NCBI GenBank assembly: GCA_003230085.1
Contig: QIGV01000194.1
Span: 1-40,053 of the forward strand
From: Gammaproteobacteria bacterium
Lineage (GTDB): Bacteria > Pseudomonadota > Gammaproteobacteria > SZUA-140
Reading direction: 5' to 3'
DNA: 40,053 nucleotides
Under the pieces are notes generated by a model, which saw only the letters and a program-made list of their open reading frames with translations, ran no database searches and was not told the DNA's origin. Positions within the stretch are counted from its first letter, which is position 1. The number at the start of each line of letters is the position of its first letter. Shown in pieces: positions 7,405 to 17,540 of this stretch. The position numbers and the translations under genes are program-made.

Positions 7405-9425
7405 CCGCCACTCGTTTCTGTTGCCAGTGAAGGCTTGGCTTTGGCGGCTGACGCAGGGCTTTCCTGAACGCTCTTCTTGCGTCTGATTTTGTCCCGGACC
7501 TTGATGCGATAGCGTCGATCACTGACAGCCAGCAGACCACCCAGGGCCATGAATGCAGCTCCGCCCCAGATCCAGTCGATAAATGGCTTATAATAAATTC
7601 TAACGCTCCACGCGCCGCCACTAACCGGCTCACCCAACGAAACATAGAGGTCTCGAAATAGACCGCTATCGATAGCCGCCTCGGTCATGGGCATCGTCTG
7701 CACATTGTAAATCCGTTTTTCCGGATTAAGCTGCATCAGATTCTCGCCATTCTTACTGACCTGAAAATAACCTCGCGTCGCCTTGTAATTCGGACCGTTA
7801 ACTTCAGCCACACCATCGAAACGGAAGGCATAGGCGCCAATTGTGGCTGTATCGCCCACATCCATACGCACATCTTTTTCGGTTTCATAGCCCTTGACCA
7901 TAGTGACCCCGATTATGAATATTGCCACTCCAAAATGGGCAGTCTGCATACCAAAATAACTGCTCGACATACCGGAAAATCCTGATTTTCCAAGTTCCAC
8001 ATTGCGACGATACCGGCGCCAAAAACTGAGGAAAATTGTCGAAATAAGCCAAAAAGCCATCAACAGTCCAAGGCTAATCAACGGTGACCAATGCCCCAGA
8101 ATGAATGGCAAAATAAGCGCAGTCACAGCGGCTGCTCCGAACGCCCAACGTAGACGAACAGCCAAATCAGGAATACTCGCGCTCTTCCAGCGTGCCACAG
8201 GACCTATTCCCATCAGGAATACCAATGGCACCATGAGCGGCAGAAACACTGACTCAAAATAGGGCAAACCCACAGAGATTTTACCCATACCCAACGCATC
8301 CAGCACTAATGGATAGACGGTACCCAGCAGCACACTACCCGCAGCGACAACTAGTAACGCATTATTAGCCAGCAAAAACGATTCGCGGGAAACTAACTGA
8401 AAAGTACCGCCCTGACCGACGCGGGGCGCTCGCAAGGCGTAGAGGATCAGTGAACCACCTACCACGACGATCAGAAAGCCGAGGATAAAAACACCGCGGG
8501 TCGGATCTGCCGCAAAGGAATGGACCGAAGTCAAAACGCCAGAGCGCACTAGAAAGGTGCCCAGCAGGCTCAGTGAGAAAGCCATAATGGCAAGCAATAC
8601 GGTCCAGTTCTTAAAACAACCACGTTTTTCGGTCATTGCTAATGAGTGTATTAATGCAGTCCCCACCAGCCACGGCATAAATGAGGCATTTTCAACCGGA
8701 TCCCAGAACCACCAGCCCCCCCAGCCCAACTCGTAATAAGCCCACCAGCTACCCAAGGCGATCCCCACCGTCAGGAACAGCCACGCCACTGTGGTCCAGG
8801 GTCGTGACCAACGCGCCCACGCTGCATCAAGACGGCCACCTAGCAGAGCGGCAATCGCAAATGCAAATGCCACCGAAAAACCAACATAACCCATATATAG
8901 CAGAGGCGGATGAATTATCAGCCCGGGATCTTGCAATAAGGGATTTAAATCGCGGCCATCCAATGCCGCAGGGATCAAACGCTCGAAAGGATTTGAAGTC
9001 ATCAGCATAAACAACAAAAATCCAATGGAAACCAGCCCCAGCACACCAATCACCCTGGCCACCATTTCTTCGGGCAGTTTGCGGCTGAAAATGGATACTG
9101 CAAACGTCCACCCTGTCAACATCAGCGCCCATAGCAACAGGGAGCCCTCGTGCCCACCCCACACACCGGCAATTCGGTATTGTATGGGTAAGGAAGAGTT
9201 TGACTGAGTAGCCGTGTATTGCACGGAAAAGTCGTTAACGATAAAAGAATAGGTCAAAAACCCGAAGGCAATGGCAACAAAAACAAATTGCCCCTGAGCG
9301 ACAGGGCGCGCTAGCGCCATCCAGGAATGGATGCCACGGGCCGCCCCAACCAATGGCAGAGTACCCTGCACCACGGCCAGACTCAACGCCATAATCAATG
9401 CAAAATGTCCAATTTCAGGAATCAT
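7401..9425 (-). CDS. ccmF: Haem lyase subunit CcmF
   Basis: 674 residues, a large polytopic membrane protein. Family landmarks include [12 protein letters not shown] at about 88-99 and [15 protein letters not shown] at about 170-184, which carries a conserved haem-ligand histidine. The tryptophan-rich WWD motif [20 protein letters not shown] is at about 234-253, and a periplasmic domain follows before the last helix. CcmF joins haem from holo-CcmE to the CXXCH cysteines of apocytochromes. It overlaps ccmE (9422-9425) and ccmG (7401-7404) by ATGA. The extra C-terminal cytoplasmic tail is rich in Lys and Ser. Confidence 0.97.
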   Translation of the reverse strand: MIPEIGHFALIMALSLAVVQGTLPLVGAARGIHSWMALARPVAQGQFVFVAIAFGFLTYSFIVNDFSVQYTATQSNSSLPIQYRIAGVWGGHEGSLLLWALMLTGWTFAVSIFSRKLPEEMVARVIGVLGLVSIGFLLFMLMTSNPFERLIPAALDGRDLNPLLQDPGLIIHPPLLYMGYVGFSVAFAFAIAALLGGRLDAAWARWSRPWTTVAWLFLTVGIALGSWWAYYELGWGGWWFWDPVENASFMPWLVGTALIHSLAMTEKRGCFKNWTVLLAIMAFSLSLLGTFLVRSGVLTSVHSFAADPTRGVFILGFLIVVVGGSLILYALRAPRVGQGGTFQLVSRESFLLANNALLVVAAGSVLLGTVYPLVLDALGMGKISVGLPYFESVFLPLMVPLVFLMGIGPVARWKSASIPDLAVRLRWAFGAAAVTALILPFILGHWSPLISLGLLMAFWLISTIFLSFWRRYRRNVELGKSGFSGMSSSYFGMQTAHFGVAIFIIGVTMVKGYETEKDVRMDVGDTATIGAYAFRFDGVAEVNGPNYKATRGYFQVSKNGENLMQLNPEKRIYNVQTMPMTEAAIDSGLFRDLYVSLGEPVSGGAWSVRIYYKPFIDWIWGGAAFMALGGLLAVSDRRYRIKVRDKIRRKKSVQESPASAAKAKPSLATETSGG

Positions 9426-9901
9426 TGTTTACCCCCTTCGCTAGTAATCAGCGAACTTGTTGTTGATGGATTGCCACCACTCTTTGCTTTTTCCAAAGCG
9501 TCTGCTACCTCAGGCGGCATATAGGTTTCATCGTGTTTGGCCAGCACGTCATCCGCGCGGAATACCCCGTCGGCCCCCAGGCGCCCCTGGGTGATCACTC
9601 CCTGACCCTCACGAAAGAGATCCGGCAGGATGCCGGTAAAAACCACAGGTATTGATTTCTGATTATCCGTCACCGTGAAATGGACAGTCAAACCGTCATC
9701 TTCCCGCTCAACACTACCTTCTGTCACCAGTCCTCCCAGGCGGAAGCTGCGCCCCTCCGGCGCTTCATTCGCCGCGACCTGGCTAGGACTGAAAAAGAAC
9801 ACCATATTGCTATTAAAGGCATTCAGTATCAATGTCGCCGCAATGCCAATCCCGGCCAATCCTGCCACAATAAATAGCAACCGTTTATGTCTTGGTTTCA
9901 T
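9422..9901 (-). CDS. ccmE: Haem chaperone CcmE
   Basis: 159 residues. N-terminal basic stretch and membrane anchor ([20 protein letters not shown]), then the OB-fold domain with FRLGGLV, VHFTVTD and [16 protein letters not shown]. The haem-binding motif [12 protein letters not shown] gives His123, which binds haem covalently, and Tyr127, an axial ligand. CcmE carries haem from CcmABCD to CcmF in the periplasm. The flexible tail continues past residue 140. It lies 10 bp after ccmD and overlaps ccmF by four bases. Confidence 0.97.
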   Translation of the reverse strand: MKPRHKRLLFIVAGLAGIGIAATLILNAFNSNMVFFFSPSQVAANEAPEGRSFRLGGLVTEGSVEREDDGLTVHFTVTDNQKSIPVVFTGILPDLFREGQGVITQGRLGADGVFRADDVLAKHDETYMPPEVADALEKAKSGGNPSTTSSLITSEGGKQ

Positions 9902-9911
9902 GCGTAGTGCA

Positions 9912-10076
9912 CTATCCTTTTGATAGACGACTCATACGAGCCAGGCGATTTAACAGGGCCTTACGCCGCTGAAGCACCCATATAATTTCAATAATGATCA
10001 GTAAGGCGGTGACGCCATAAGAGCCCCATACATAGAACCCGTACCCGCCCATGGTGAAAAAATCAGACCAGTTCAT
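9912..10076 (-). CDS. ccmD: Haem exporter accessory protein CcmD
   Basis: 54 residues from the ATG at 10076, which forms the ATGA overlap with the ccmC stop. A longer in-frame start at 10106 lies deep inside ccmC and is less likely. The sequence [21 protein letters not shown] is the CcmD signature and is followed by one membrane helix and a basic cytoplasmic tail ([14 protein letters not shown]). CcmD helps release holo-CcmE from the CcmABC complex. Confidence 0.93.
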   Translation of the reverse strand: MNWSDFFTMGGYGFYVWGSYGVTALLIIIEIIWVLQRRKALLNRLARMSRLSKG

Positions 10077-10822
10077 TTTCGCTCTTCCACCAGAGCCATC
10101 ACCCATTCGCTGTGGCGCTCCCGTTCGAGAATTTCACAGCGCACTCGATATAACACCATCGCAATGGTATACATCCAAAAAGCAAATGTCATAAGCAGCA
10201 TGGCAGTTAACATGGTAGACGCCATGCTCGGCGCCTTATCAAAACTGATCGAAGCACCCTGATGCAAGGTATTCCACCATTTTACAGAAAAATAAATAAT
10301 CGGCACATTGACAACACCCACAATGGCCAGTAAACCGCTGGAGCGGGAAGCACGCCGCGGATCATCGATAGCCGCTTCAAGGGACATAAAACCAATGTAG
10401 AGAAACAGCAGGATCAGCTCAGTTGTCAGGCGCGCATCCCAGACCCACCAGGCACCCCACATGGGCTTTCCCCACAACGCGCCTGTCCACAATGCCACAA
10501 AAGTGAACAGTGCGCCCGTCGGGGCCAGTGAACTGGCCATCATGGCCGACAAGCGGGTATTGAATATCAGGCCCATGGCGGCGTAGCCGGCCATCACCAC
10601 ATAGATGAACATGGACATCCAGGCAGCCGGCACATGAATGAACATGATGCGATAAGCCTCACCCTGCTGGTAATCTGTAGGCGCCACAAAAAAACTGAAA
10701 TATAGCCCGATCACAGCCAGGATCACTGCGACACTGGCCACCCAGGGAATCATCTTGCCCGCCACCGGGTAAAAACTCGCTGGCGATGAATATTTGAACC
10801 AATTTATGCCCGCAAAAGCCAT
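10073..10822 (-). CDS. ccmC: Haem export/attachment protein CcmC
   Basis: 249 residues with six predicted membrane helices. The WWD motif WGKPMWGAWWVWDARLT is at about 118-132, and the conserved haem-ligand histidines are His63 in IMFIHVPAAW and His187 in NTLHQGAS. CcmC binds haem and attaches it to CcmE. A 40-bp gap separates it from ccmB, and ccmD overlaps its 3' end. Confidence 0.97.
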   Translation of the reverse strand: MAFAGINWFKYSSPASFYPVAGKMIPWVASVAVILAVIGLYFSFFVAPTDYQQGEAYRIMFIHVPAAWMSMFIYVVMAGYAAMGLIFNTRLSAMMASSLAPTGALFTFVALWTGALWGKPMWGAWWVWDARLTTELILLFLYIGFMSLEAAIDDPRRASRSSGLLAIVGVVNVPIIYFSVKWWNTLHQGASISFDKAPSMASTMLTAMLLMTFAFWMYTIAMVLYRVRCEILERERHSEWVMALVEERK

Positions 10823-10862
10823 TTTCTTACCACTTCAATTCTGTCATCTCAATCCCCAATTC

Positions 10863-11531
10863 TCAATCCAGGGAAATCCTCAAAGCTGCGGCAGCTGCCC
10901 AGGGCGCAAAACATAAAGCCAGCACCAGAATCGCCCCCAGCAAGGATAAATGAGCCTCAGCGCCCAAACCTGAAACACTAGCCTCTACAGCGCCAGCACC
11001 AAAGATCAATACAGGAATGTAGAGCGGCAAAACCAGCAATGAAACCAATACACCACCTCCTCTCACACCCAGTGTTAAAGCAGCGCCCACTGCACCAATC
11101 AGGCTGATGGCCGGTGTTCCCAGTATCAGGGAGATCAGCAACACTCCGATACCTTGCGCCGACATCCCGAACTGCATTCCCAGTAAAGGCGCCACCAACA
11201 CCAGCGGCACGCCGGTGACTGCCCAATGGGCCATCACCTTGCCCAACACCAGCAGCGACAGGGGCTGTGGCGACAACAGCAACTGCTCCAAGGTGCCATC
11301 ACGATAATCGTTCTCGAATAGACGCCCTAGTGCCAGCATGGAGGCCAATATTGCCGCCACCCACACCACACCCGGCGCTATCATCCGCAGCACCTCGATC
11401 TCCGGCCCTACACCGAGGGGGAACAGGCTGACCACGATCACGAAAAAAAACAGTGTCGTCAATACATCTGATAAGCGCCGCACTGCAAGAATCAGATCGC
11501 GCATCATTACACAGCGCAACACCGCTAACAT
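10863..11531 (-). CDS. ccmB: Haem ABC exporter membrane subunit CcmB
   Basis: 222 residues with six hydrophobic segments. FFVIVVSLFPLGVGPE and the following GVVWVAAILASMLALGRLFENDYRDGTLEQLLLSP are characteristic of CcmB. It partners the CcmA ATPase in the CcmABC complex, which drives release of haem-loaded CcmE. It begins two bases after the ccmA stop codon. Confidence 0.96.
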   Translation of the reverse strand: MLAVLRCVMMRDLILAVRRLSDVLTTLFFFVIVVSLFPLGVGPEIEVLRMIAPGVVWVAAILASMLALGRLFENDYRDGTLEQLLLSPQPLSLLVLGKVMAHWAVTGVPLVLVAPLLGMQFGMSAQGIGVLLISLILGTPAISLIGAVGAALTLGVRGGGVLVSLLVLPLYIPVLIFGAGAVEASVSGLGAEAHLSLLGAILVLALCFAPWAAAAALRISLD

Positions 11532-11533
11532 AT

Positions 11534-12154
11534 CTAGTACTCCGCCAAGGCGACCTGCTTGATAACAGCAGCTTTAATTTCTATTTCCTGATGGGTGGTC
11601 AAAATAACCATGCCGCCATCTTCCAGATGGTCCTCCAATCTCGTTTTCAAGGATCCTACAGAGGCCTTATCCAGCGCAGTAAACGGCTCATCCAGAATCC
11701 ACAAGGGGGCCTGAGTCAAGGCCAAGCGAGCCAGCGCAACCCTGCGCCGCTGCCCCTGGGACAACACCCTGACGGGTAAATCTTCATAACCATTCAGCCC
11801 AACACCCTGTAAAGCCGCCATCGCCCGAGGCTCGCTGATTTCTTCGCCTGCCAATGCTTCTGTTATGCGCAGATTCTCAAGCCCGGTCAAATCATCCTTC
11901 AGTGCACACAGATGGCCCAGATAAACCAGACTCTGTAGATAGGCTTCCCGCTCAGAACGGATGTCCTCCTGAGACCATAAAATTTTACCCTCTTCAGGAA
12001 TAACCAGGCCACACAGCATACGCAACAGAGTGGTCTTGCCACTCCCATTGGCACCCTGCACATAGAGCAGATCGCCACCTTGCAGTGAAAAACCTACGCC
12101 GGCAAACAAGCGGCGATCACCACGGACCGCGGCAAGGTTAATGGCCTCCAGCAT
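11534..12154 (-). CDS. ccmA: Haem ABC exporter ATP-binding subunit CcmA
   Basis: 206 residues. Walker A is GANGSGKTT (34-42), the ABC signature is LSQGQ (131-135) and Walker B is LWILDEP (151-157). The H-loop histidine is in ILTTHQ. It is the ATPase of CcmABC and the first gene of the leftward ccm operon. A GGGGGA stretch just upstream of the ATG can serve as ribosome binding site. The promoter should lie in the divergent gap to the right (12155-12471), but no strong boxes were recognised on this strand. Confidence 0.97.
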   Translation of the reverse strand: MLEAINLAAVRGDRRLFAGVGFSLQGGDLLYVQGANGSGKTTLLRMLCGLVIPEEGKILWSQEDIRSEREAYLQSLVYLGHLCALKDDLTGLENLRITEALAGEEISEPRAMAALQGVGLNGYEDLPVRVLSQGQRRRVALARLALTQAPLWILDEPFTALDKASVGSLKTRLEDHLEDGGMVILTTHQEIEIKAAVIKQVALAEY

Positions 12155-12471
12155 TACTTCCCCCGCTCATCACCAGCGCGAAGGCAAACGCGCATCTTAA
12201 CATATTGAGTTGTTATTCATGGAATAATACCAGGCCCGCAGCACACTAAGCTCAAGCCTTGAGATTTTGACCATCAGGTTAATTAGGAGGACCGGGAAGT
12301 GTTGATCTATTGGCTATATAATCATTCAAATTGCTAACTTTAGTTGCAGTGCCCTGCTACCCACATCACTAAATCCTGTAATATTAAATAGTCACAGGGT
12401 GATAATAACGCAGTTGGCTTGAATCAAGCTAGGTCTATATCATAAATAATACAAAATTAACTAAAAATACG
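12155..12471. other. Divergent intergenic region between ccmA and moxR
   Basis: 317 bp without a credible gene. It separates the leftward ccm operon from the rightward moxR-bat operon, so it should hold both promoters. The right half is A+T-rich. Apart from the candidate moxR promoter listed separately, no convincing operator, hairpin or small RNA was seen. Confidence 0.6.
12414..12443 (+). promoter_or_regulatory. Candidate sigma70-type promoter for the moxR-bat operon
   Basis: TTGGCT at 12414-12419 and TATCAT at 12438-12443, 18 bp apart, resemble -35 and -10 boxes and lie 28 bp before the moxR ATG. No clear Shine-Dalgarno sequence precedes that ATG. This is a pattern match by eye only. Confidence 0.3.
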
Positions 12472-13431
12472 ATGAAAAATCAGTTTGTTGCACTAGAGCA
12501 CCATATATCGCGCGAGATCATCGGGCAGAAAAAAATGATCGAACGCCTGTTGATTGGCATGCTCTGCGGTGGGCACCTGTTGCTTGAAGGTGTTCCCGGA
12601 CTGGCTAAAACCAGCGCCGTACGCGTGTTGGCCAGTGGCCTGGCCTTACGTTTCCAGCGTATCCAGTTCACACCGGATCTGATACCCGGCGATATCACTG
12701 GCAGTGATATCTTCCTGCCTCAGGAAGGCAGCTTCAAGTTTGTAGAAGGCCCTATTTTTAATGACATTATATTGGCGGATGAGATCAATCGCGCGCCGCC
12801 CAAAGTCCAGTCCGCCCTGCTTGAGGCGATGCAGGAACACCAGGTCACGGTAGGCGGGCACACCCGCGATTTGTCAGCAGTGTTTATGGTCATTGCGACC
12901 CAAAATCCCCTGGAACATGAAGGGACTTACCCTCTGCCTGAGGCACAGCTGGACCGCTTTTTTCTCAAGCTCCACATTGACTACCCTGACGCCGAAGAAG
13001 AACTCGCTATACTACATCATGAACAGGCGCGCCTGTCAGGGTCAGTCGCGCATCCAGACAACCCTCCTGTCATGCAAGCCGATACGCTACTCATGGCGCG
13101 TCAGGCAGTCCACAAGATTTACCTGGATAACATGCTGGAACGTTATATTATCGCACTGGTGAGAGCTACCCGCGACCCGGCATCACTGGATGAAGGGCTG
13201 GCTGAATGGGTCAATCGAGGCGCCTCACCACGGGCCACGCTGGCACTGGCACAGGCATCCCGCGCCCGTGCATTTTTAAACGACAGGGATTTTGTCACTC
13301 CTGATGACGTTGTTGAACTTGCCTTTGATGTATTGAATCATCGTATTGCACCCAGCTTTGCCGCACGGGCAGCAGGCATTACCCCCAGAGACATTGTCAA
13401 TCGCATTCTGGAATTAATCCCTATCCCATGA
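12472..13431 (+). CDS. MoxR-family AAA+ ATPase
   Basis: 319 residues, the usual MoxR length. Walker A is GVPGLAKT (40-47) and Walker B is IILADEINRAPP (99-110), followed by the family hallmark QSALLEAMQEHQVTVGG. Sensor 1 lies in MVIATQNPLEHEGTYPLPEAQLDRF, and a C-terminal lid domain follows. MoxR ATPases act as chaperones that mature or load metal onto VWA-domain partners, and here the following genes encode DUF58 and two VWA proteins. The stop codon overlaps the next start by ATGA. Confidence 0.95.
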   Translation: MKNQFVALEHHISREIIGQKKMIERLLIGMLCGGHLLLEGVPGLAKTSAVRVLASGLALRFQRIQFTPDLIPGDITGSDIFLPQEGSFKFVEGPIFNDIILADEINRAPPKVQSALLEAMQEHQVTVGGHTRDLSAVFMVIATQNPLEHEGTYPLPEAQLDRFFLKLHIDYPDAEEELAILHHEQARLSGSVAHPDNPPVMQADTLLMARQAVHKIYLDNMLERYIIALVRATRDPASLDEGLAEWVNRGASPRATLALAQASRARAFLNDRDFVTPDDVVELAFDVLNHRIAPSFAARAAGITPRDIVNRILELIPIP

Positions 13432-14360
13432 CCCGCGCCGTGAACAGCAGCGCCACATCTAACCCGCCATTACTAACATCAATGGCGCTGGAAGCACTGC
13501 AATGGCAGATACTGGATAAATGGCAACGCAATCAGGACAAAACCCGTGCGCCCCATTCCGGGCCGTTTGCGAGTTTTTTTCGTGGTCAGGGAATGGAGCC
13601 CCACGACAGCCGCCCTTATCAGGCTGGTGATGATATCCGCCATCTTGATTGGCGCGCGATTGCACGCAGCGGCAAGGCCACTACAAAGGTTTTTCTGGAT
13701 GAGCGGGGACGCAGCCTGTTCCTGGTTATTGACCGTCACCCTGGGATGTTCTTTGGCACCCGGGTAGAACTAAAGGCAGCCAGTGCTGCCCGCGCCGCAG
13801 CCATCCTGGCCTTTACCGCGCTGGCAGCCCGGGATCGAGTAGCCGGTGCAATCATCGACAACGGTATCCATTATTTCCCATCTGCCAACACCCTGGCTGG
13901 TGTTCTACCGCTTCTTTATGCCGCTGCCGCGCCAGCACCGACCACGCACGCACGGCGTGCCACTAGCCAATTGCCCTCACTATTACCCGCTCTCGCACAG
14001 AGGTCCAGCCCGGGCACTGACCTCTGCCTGATCAGTGACTTTCATGATCTGTCTGATCAGGATGCCCCGGCATTACAGGCGCTTTCCCATGATTATGCCG
14101 TCCATGCCATCCGCATCAGGGATAGCGGGGAAGAGGCACTCAAGGATATCGGCTCACTACGCGTCTACTCACCACGCAGCGACAAATACCTCACCATCGA
14201 TACACATGACAACACCCTGCGAGAACGCTACCTTGATGCGATGACAGCACACAGCAAGGCGGTTACAAAATTATTTGCCCAATGCGGTATTGCTCTGACC
14301 ACCATCGATAATAGCCTCGATACCTTGACTCAGATGGAAACATTCCATGCAAGAAATTGA
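13428..14360 (+). CDS. DUF58 domain protein of the MoxR-Bat operon
   Basis: 310 residues. The DUF58 signature RPYQAGDDIRHLDWRAIARSG is at about 62-82, followed by TKVFLDERGRSLFLVIDRH, which resembles the start of a degenerate VWA fold. No signal peptide or strong membrane segment is seen, so it is probably cytoplasmic or peripheral. It overlaps moxR by four bases and the next gene by 14 bases, showing tight coupling. Biochemical function is unknown; in related operons it accompanies MoxR and Bat proteins. Confidence 0.9.
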   Translation: MTRAVNSSATSNPPLLTSMALEALQWQILDKWQRNQDKTRAPHSGPFASFFRGQGMEPHDSRPYQAGDDIRHLDWRAIARSGKATTKVFLDERGRSLFLVIDRHPGMFFGTRVELKAASAARAAAILAFTALAARDRVAGAIIDNGIHYFPSANTLAGVLPLLYAAAAPAPTTHARRATSQLPSLLPALAQRSSPGTDLCLISDFHDLSDQDAPALQALSHDYAVHAIRIRDSGEEALKDIGSLRVYSPRSDKYLTIDTHDNTLRERYLDAMTAHSKAVTKLFAQCGIALTTIDNSLDTLTQMETFHARN

Positions 14361-14823
14361 TAAACTGTTGATCCGAATGGCGGATATTGAGGTTCCATCG
14401 CCACCAGACTGGACGCCGGCATTGCTGTCCGGCATGCTTATTATTCTGCTTTTAGTACTGGTTATAGCACTGGCCTGGTGGTGGCGAAAAACCGCTCGTG
14501 CGCAGCAGCATCACCCTGTAATAAAACATGAACTGCCGGCCCACCATCAGTTGGAGATCCTGCAAGCACAATGGCAATCAGGAAGTTTACCGGACCGCGA
14601 AGCTGCCTACCGCCTGGCCACGATTCTACGTTTGGGGCTGGGACTGTCCCAGCTTACTGCAAACTGCCCAAAGCATTTGTGCCACAAAAAAAAAGCATGG
14701 CTGTCGGCAATCGCATTTCTCGATAACATCCGTTATCAGAAACAAACCACAGCCCCTATAACATTGGAATTGTTTGAGCATGCAGGACATTGCTTATCAG
14801 CACCTTCCGCGCTGCAAGAGTAA
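14347..14823 (+). CDS. DUF4381 single-pass membrane protein
   Basis: 158 residues. It starts MQEIDKLLIRMADIEVPSPPD and has one strong membrane helix at about 27-46 (LSGMLIILLLVLVIALAWWW), then a soluble cytoplasmic region of about 110 residues. This layout and its place between DUF58 and BatA match DUF4381 proteins of Bat operons. The ATG lies inside the 3' end of the DUF58 gene. The function is unknown; it may anchor the MoxR or VWA complex to the membrane. Confidence 0.82.
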   Translation: MQEIDKLLIRMADIEVPSPPDWTPALLSGMLIILLLVLVIALAWWWRKTARAQQHHPVIKHELPAHHQLEILQAQWQSGSLPDREAAYRLATILRLGLGLSQLTANCPKHLCHKKKAWLSAIAFLDNIRYQKQTTAPITLELFEHAGHCLSAPSALQE

Positions 14824-14829
14824 CGCATC

Positions 14830-15837
14830 GTGCTGATGATTGCCCAACCCCTGTGGATACTGTTGCTGCCATTACCCATCCTGTTTTGGGTGCTGAGATC
14901 CAGGGGCAAACTGCATTTTATCTTTCAATACAAAGCGCCACAATCTCAGCAGGCGATCCTCCATCCCCAGGCCGATCTAATCGCCGACCTCATCAAGGCG
15001 CGTACGACACGTCACACACCCTGGCTATGGCTGGCAGGTTGTGCGTTCATCATTCTGGCCATCGCGCGCCCCCAATGGTGGGATTTCAATCATCCCAGCA
15101 TCCGCCAGGGGTATGATCTGATGCTGGCAATCGATATCTCCGGATCCATGCGGGCTCAGGATTTTAACGTGCAGGAAAAACCTGTCAGCCGCATTGACCT
15201 GCTGAAGAAAAGCGTCAAACAGTTCATTAGCCAGCGCCCCAATGACCGCATTGGAATTATCCTGTTTGCTGATGACGCATTGACTTTCACCCCCATGAGC
15301 ACCGACCGGGCTTTACTGGACACCTTCATTGATGACATCAGAACCGGCCTTGCCGGTGAGAAAACCGCCCTGGGTGAGGCTGTCGCTCTGGCTGTCGAGC
15401 GCTTGCAAGAGATGCCATCTGATTCCCGACTATTGATACTGCTGACTGATGGTACGAATACGGCTGGGAGTATTTCACCCACTACCGCATCCCGCCTTGC
15501 GCAACAACAGGCGGTCCGCATCTTTACCGTTGGCATCGGTAGTGATGATAAAGTTTTATTTCCGCGCGGCCCTATCGAGCAAGCTGAAATTGTGACGTTA
15601 CCCCTCAATGAGACCCTGCTGCGGCAGCTGGCGGCAGACACTAGTGGCCAATATTTTCGAGCTTCCAACCCTGCAGACATGGAACGAATCCTGGAAGAGA
15701 TCAATAGGCTCGTACCAAGCACCATCCGGGATCCCGCCCATGCCTATAAACAGGAGTGGTATTGGCTACCACTACTCATCGGTCTAATTCTCCTGGTACT
15801 TGCTGAAAGTCGTTTGCAAACACGAGCACTGCCATGA
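14830..15837 (+). CDS. batA: BatA-like VWA-domain membrane protein
   Basis: 335 residues. Two N-terminal hydrophobic helices (about 5-22 and 64-80) precede a von Willebrand factor A domain with the metal-ion-dependent adhesion site DISGSM (102-107). A C-terminal membrane helix (WYWLPLLIGLILLVLA) follows. This is the BatA topology. The start may be GTG at 14830 or ATG at 14836, two codons later. The stop overlaps the next start by ATGA. Bat proteins were named for aerotolerance in Bacteroides; elsewhere they are linked to envelope stress. Confidence 0.92.
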   Translation: MLMIAQPLWILLLPLPILFWVLRSRGKLHFIFQYKAPQSQQAILHPQADLIADLIKARTTRHTPWLWLAGCAFIILAIARPQWWDFNHPSIRQGYDLMLAIDISGSMRAQDFNVQEKPVSRIDLLKKSVKQFISQRPNDRIGIILFADDALTFTPMSTDRALLDTFIDDIRTGLAGEKTALGEAVALAVERLQEMPSDSRLLILLTDGTNTAGSISPTTASRLAQQQAVRIFTVGIGSDDKVLFPRGPIEQAEIVTLPLNETLLRQLAADTSGQYFRASNPADMERILEEINRLVPSTIRDPAHAYKQEWYWLPLLIGLILLVLAESRLQTRALP

Positions 15838-17540
15838 TAGATCTATTCGATAAAATCTATCTGTCCCATCCGTTATGGTTGTTGGCATGGCCGGCACCCT
15901 GGCTGGTGTGGCGATTCCTGCGCGGACGGGTTCGGTACCGCCTGGGAGAATTCATTGAACCTCGACTGTGGCATTGGGTTATCAGGCCGTCCTATACCAG
16001 GCGACCGCGGCAATACTCCCGCTTATTTGCCAGCGCATGGATACTATCCATATTGGCCATCAGTGGGCCCTATCTCCAGCAGGAAACACATGAACAACTG
16101 GAGGCACGCGGTATCGATATCACCATCATTGTCGATATTTCACCCTCCATGGGCGTAAAGGATGTTAAACCAAACCGGCTGCAGCGGGCCAAGTTTGAGC
16201 TCCATGATTTTATCAATAGACTGGCGGAGGACCGTGTTGCCCTGCTGGCCTATTCTGCCAGTGCTTACCGCTTATTGCCTCTGACTAGTGACTATTCTAC
16301 CGTGCGCCATTTTATCAATGCCCTGGACACCCGACTGACCCGGCAACATGGCTCCAATCTGACACAGGCCCTTGAAACGGCAAGCCAACTATTGCAGGAC
16401 AGTAGTGAAAATGGTCGTGCCATCATCCTGCTAACTGATGGCGAAACTCACGACGCCGACAGCGTGTTGCAGGCAGGCGCTCGATTGGGCGTGTCGGGTA
16501 TCCCGATATATATACTCGGCGTTGGCACGACCGCAGGCGGCCCGGTCTACAATGCACGCGGGCAATTTCTTTACTATGATGACAAAGCGGTCATCTCTCG
16601 CCTGGATACCGCATTGTTAGCCAGCCTGGCGCAGCAGTCGGGTGGCATCTATACCTCCCTGCGCAGCGATGACAGTGACTGGGACGCGTTGTTCAGCGGC
16701 ATCCAGACTCTGAATCGCAACAATCTATATCAGGTCGCAAGCGCACAAAGAGATTACCCCCTGTTCCCCTGGATTCTGGGGGTCGGTCTTGCGCTGTTTT
16801 TATGGTCAGGGATGCGACGCATAGAAATTGCTGCGTTGATACTGATCATCTCACTACCAGGTCTGCCACACCAATCCATGGCCTCACCCTGGCAGGAGCA
16901 ACAGGCCTATGAGTCCTTACAGACACAAGACTACGAGCGTGCCGCTTCGATCTATCAATCGCTTTCCGACTACCAGGGTTATCTGGGGCAGGGCGTTGCA
17001 GCCTATCGTTTGCAGCAGTGGTCACAGGCGGCCTCGGCCTTTGAGAAATCCCGGCTACTCGCCCGCAGTGAAAGTGAGCGCGCCAAAGCCGCCTACAACC
17101 TGGGTAATACCCTGGCGCGCCAGGACCAGCTGGATGCAGCGGCGCAAGCATACCGTGAGGCCCTGCAGTGGCAAAATAATTATCCCCGGGCAACTCTGAA
17201 CCTGAATCTTGTCAATCAGGCCAGACAGCTGCGCGCACTCACCCCGCTGGCCAATGACCTGGAACCACAACCCAGGCAATCCACTGCACAAAAAAAACAT
17301 GCCGGGCAACAAGAAACCCTGAATGATGGCGCCACTCGGCGGCCAGGTGCTGACAGTGCTGGCCAGTCAGCAAGCGCCACGTTGCACAACCGCGCCAGAG
17401 CCAGCAATATGACCGAGACACCACAAGTCCAACCATATTTATCATCATCAAATCTTGATCAGGCAGGGATGATCGTGCGGCTGCGCATCGGCGAACAGGA
17501 TGCCCGTTATGGCGAAATCATGGAGAAAAAACCATGGTAA
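15834..17540 (+). CDS. batB: BatB-like VWA protein fused to a BatC-like TPR domain
   Basis: 568 residues. Two N-terminal membrane helices are followed by a VWA domain with MIDAS DISPSM (101-106), LLTDGETHDA and ILGVGT. Another membrane pair follows near 305-345. A tetratricopeptide region at about 355-465 has YNLGNTLARQDQLDAAAQAY, typical of BatC. A low-complexity polar tail rich in Gln, Ser and Ala precedes the last residues. Such BatB-BatC fusions occur in proteobacteria. It overlaps batA by four bases and batD by seven. Confidence 0.9.
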   Translation: MIDLFDKIYLSHPLWLLAWPAPWLVWRFLRGRVRYRLGEFIEPRLWHWVIRPSYTRRPRQYSRLFASAWILSILAISGPYLQQETHEQLEARGIDITIIVDISPSMGVKDVKPNRLQRAKFELHDFINRLAEDRVALLAYSASAYRLLPLTSDYSTVRHFINALDTRLTRQHGSNLTQALETASQLLQDSSENGRAIILLTDGETHDADSVLQAGARLGVSGIPIYILGVGTTAGGPVYNARGQFLYYDDKAVISRLDTALLASLAQQSGGIYTSLRSDDSDWDALFSGIQTLNRNNLYQVASAQRDYPLFPWILGVGLALFLWSGMRRIEIAALILIISLPGLPHQSMASPWQEQQAYESLQTQDYERAASIYQSLSDYQGYLGQGVAAYRLQQWSQAASAFEKSRLLARSESERAKAAYNLGNTLARQDQLDAAAQAYREALQWQNNYPRATLNLNLVNQARQLRALTPLANDLEPQPRQSTAQKKHAGQQETLNDGATRRPGADSAGQSASATLHNRARASNMTETPQVQPYLSSSNLDQAGMIVRLRIGEQDARYGEIMEKKPW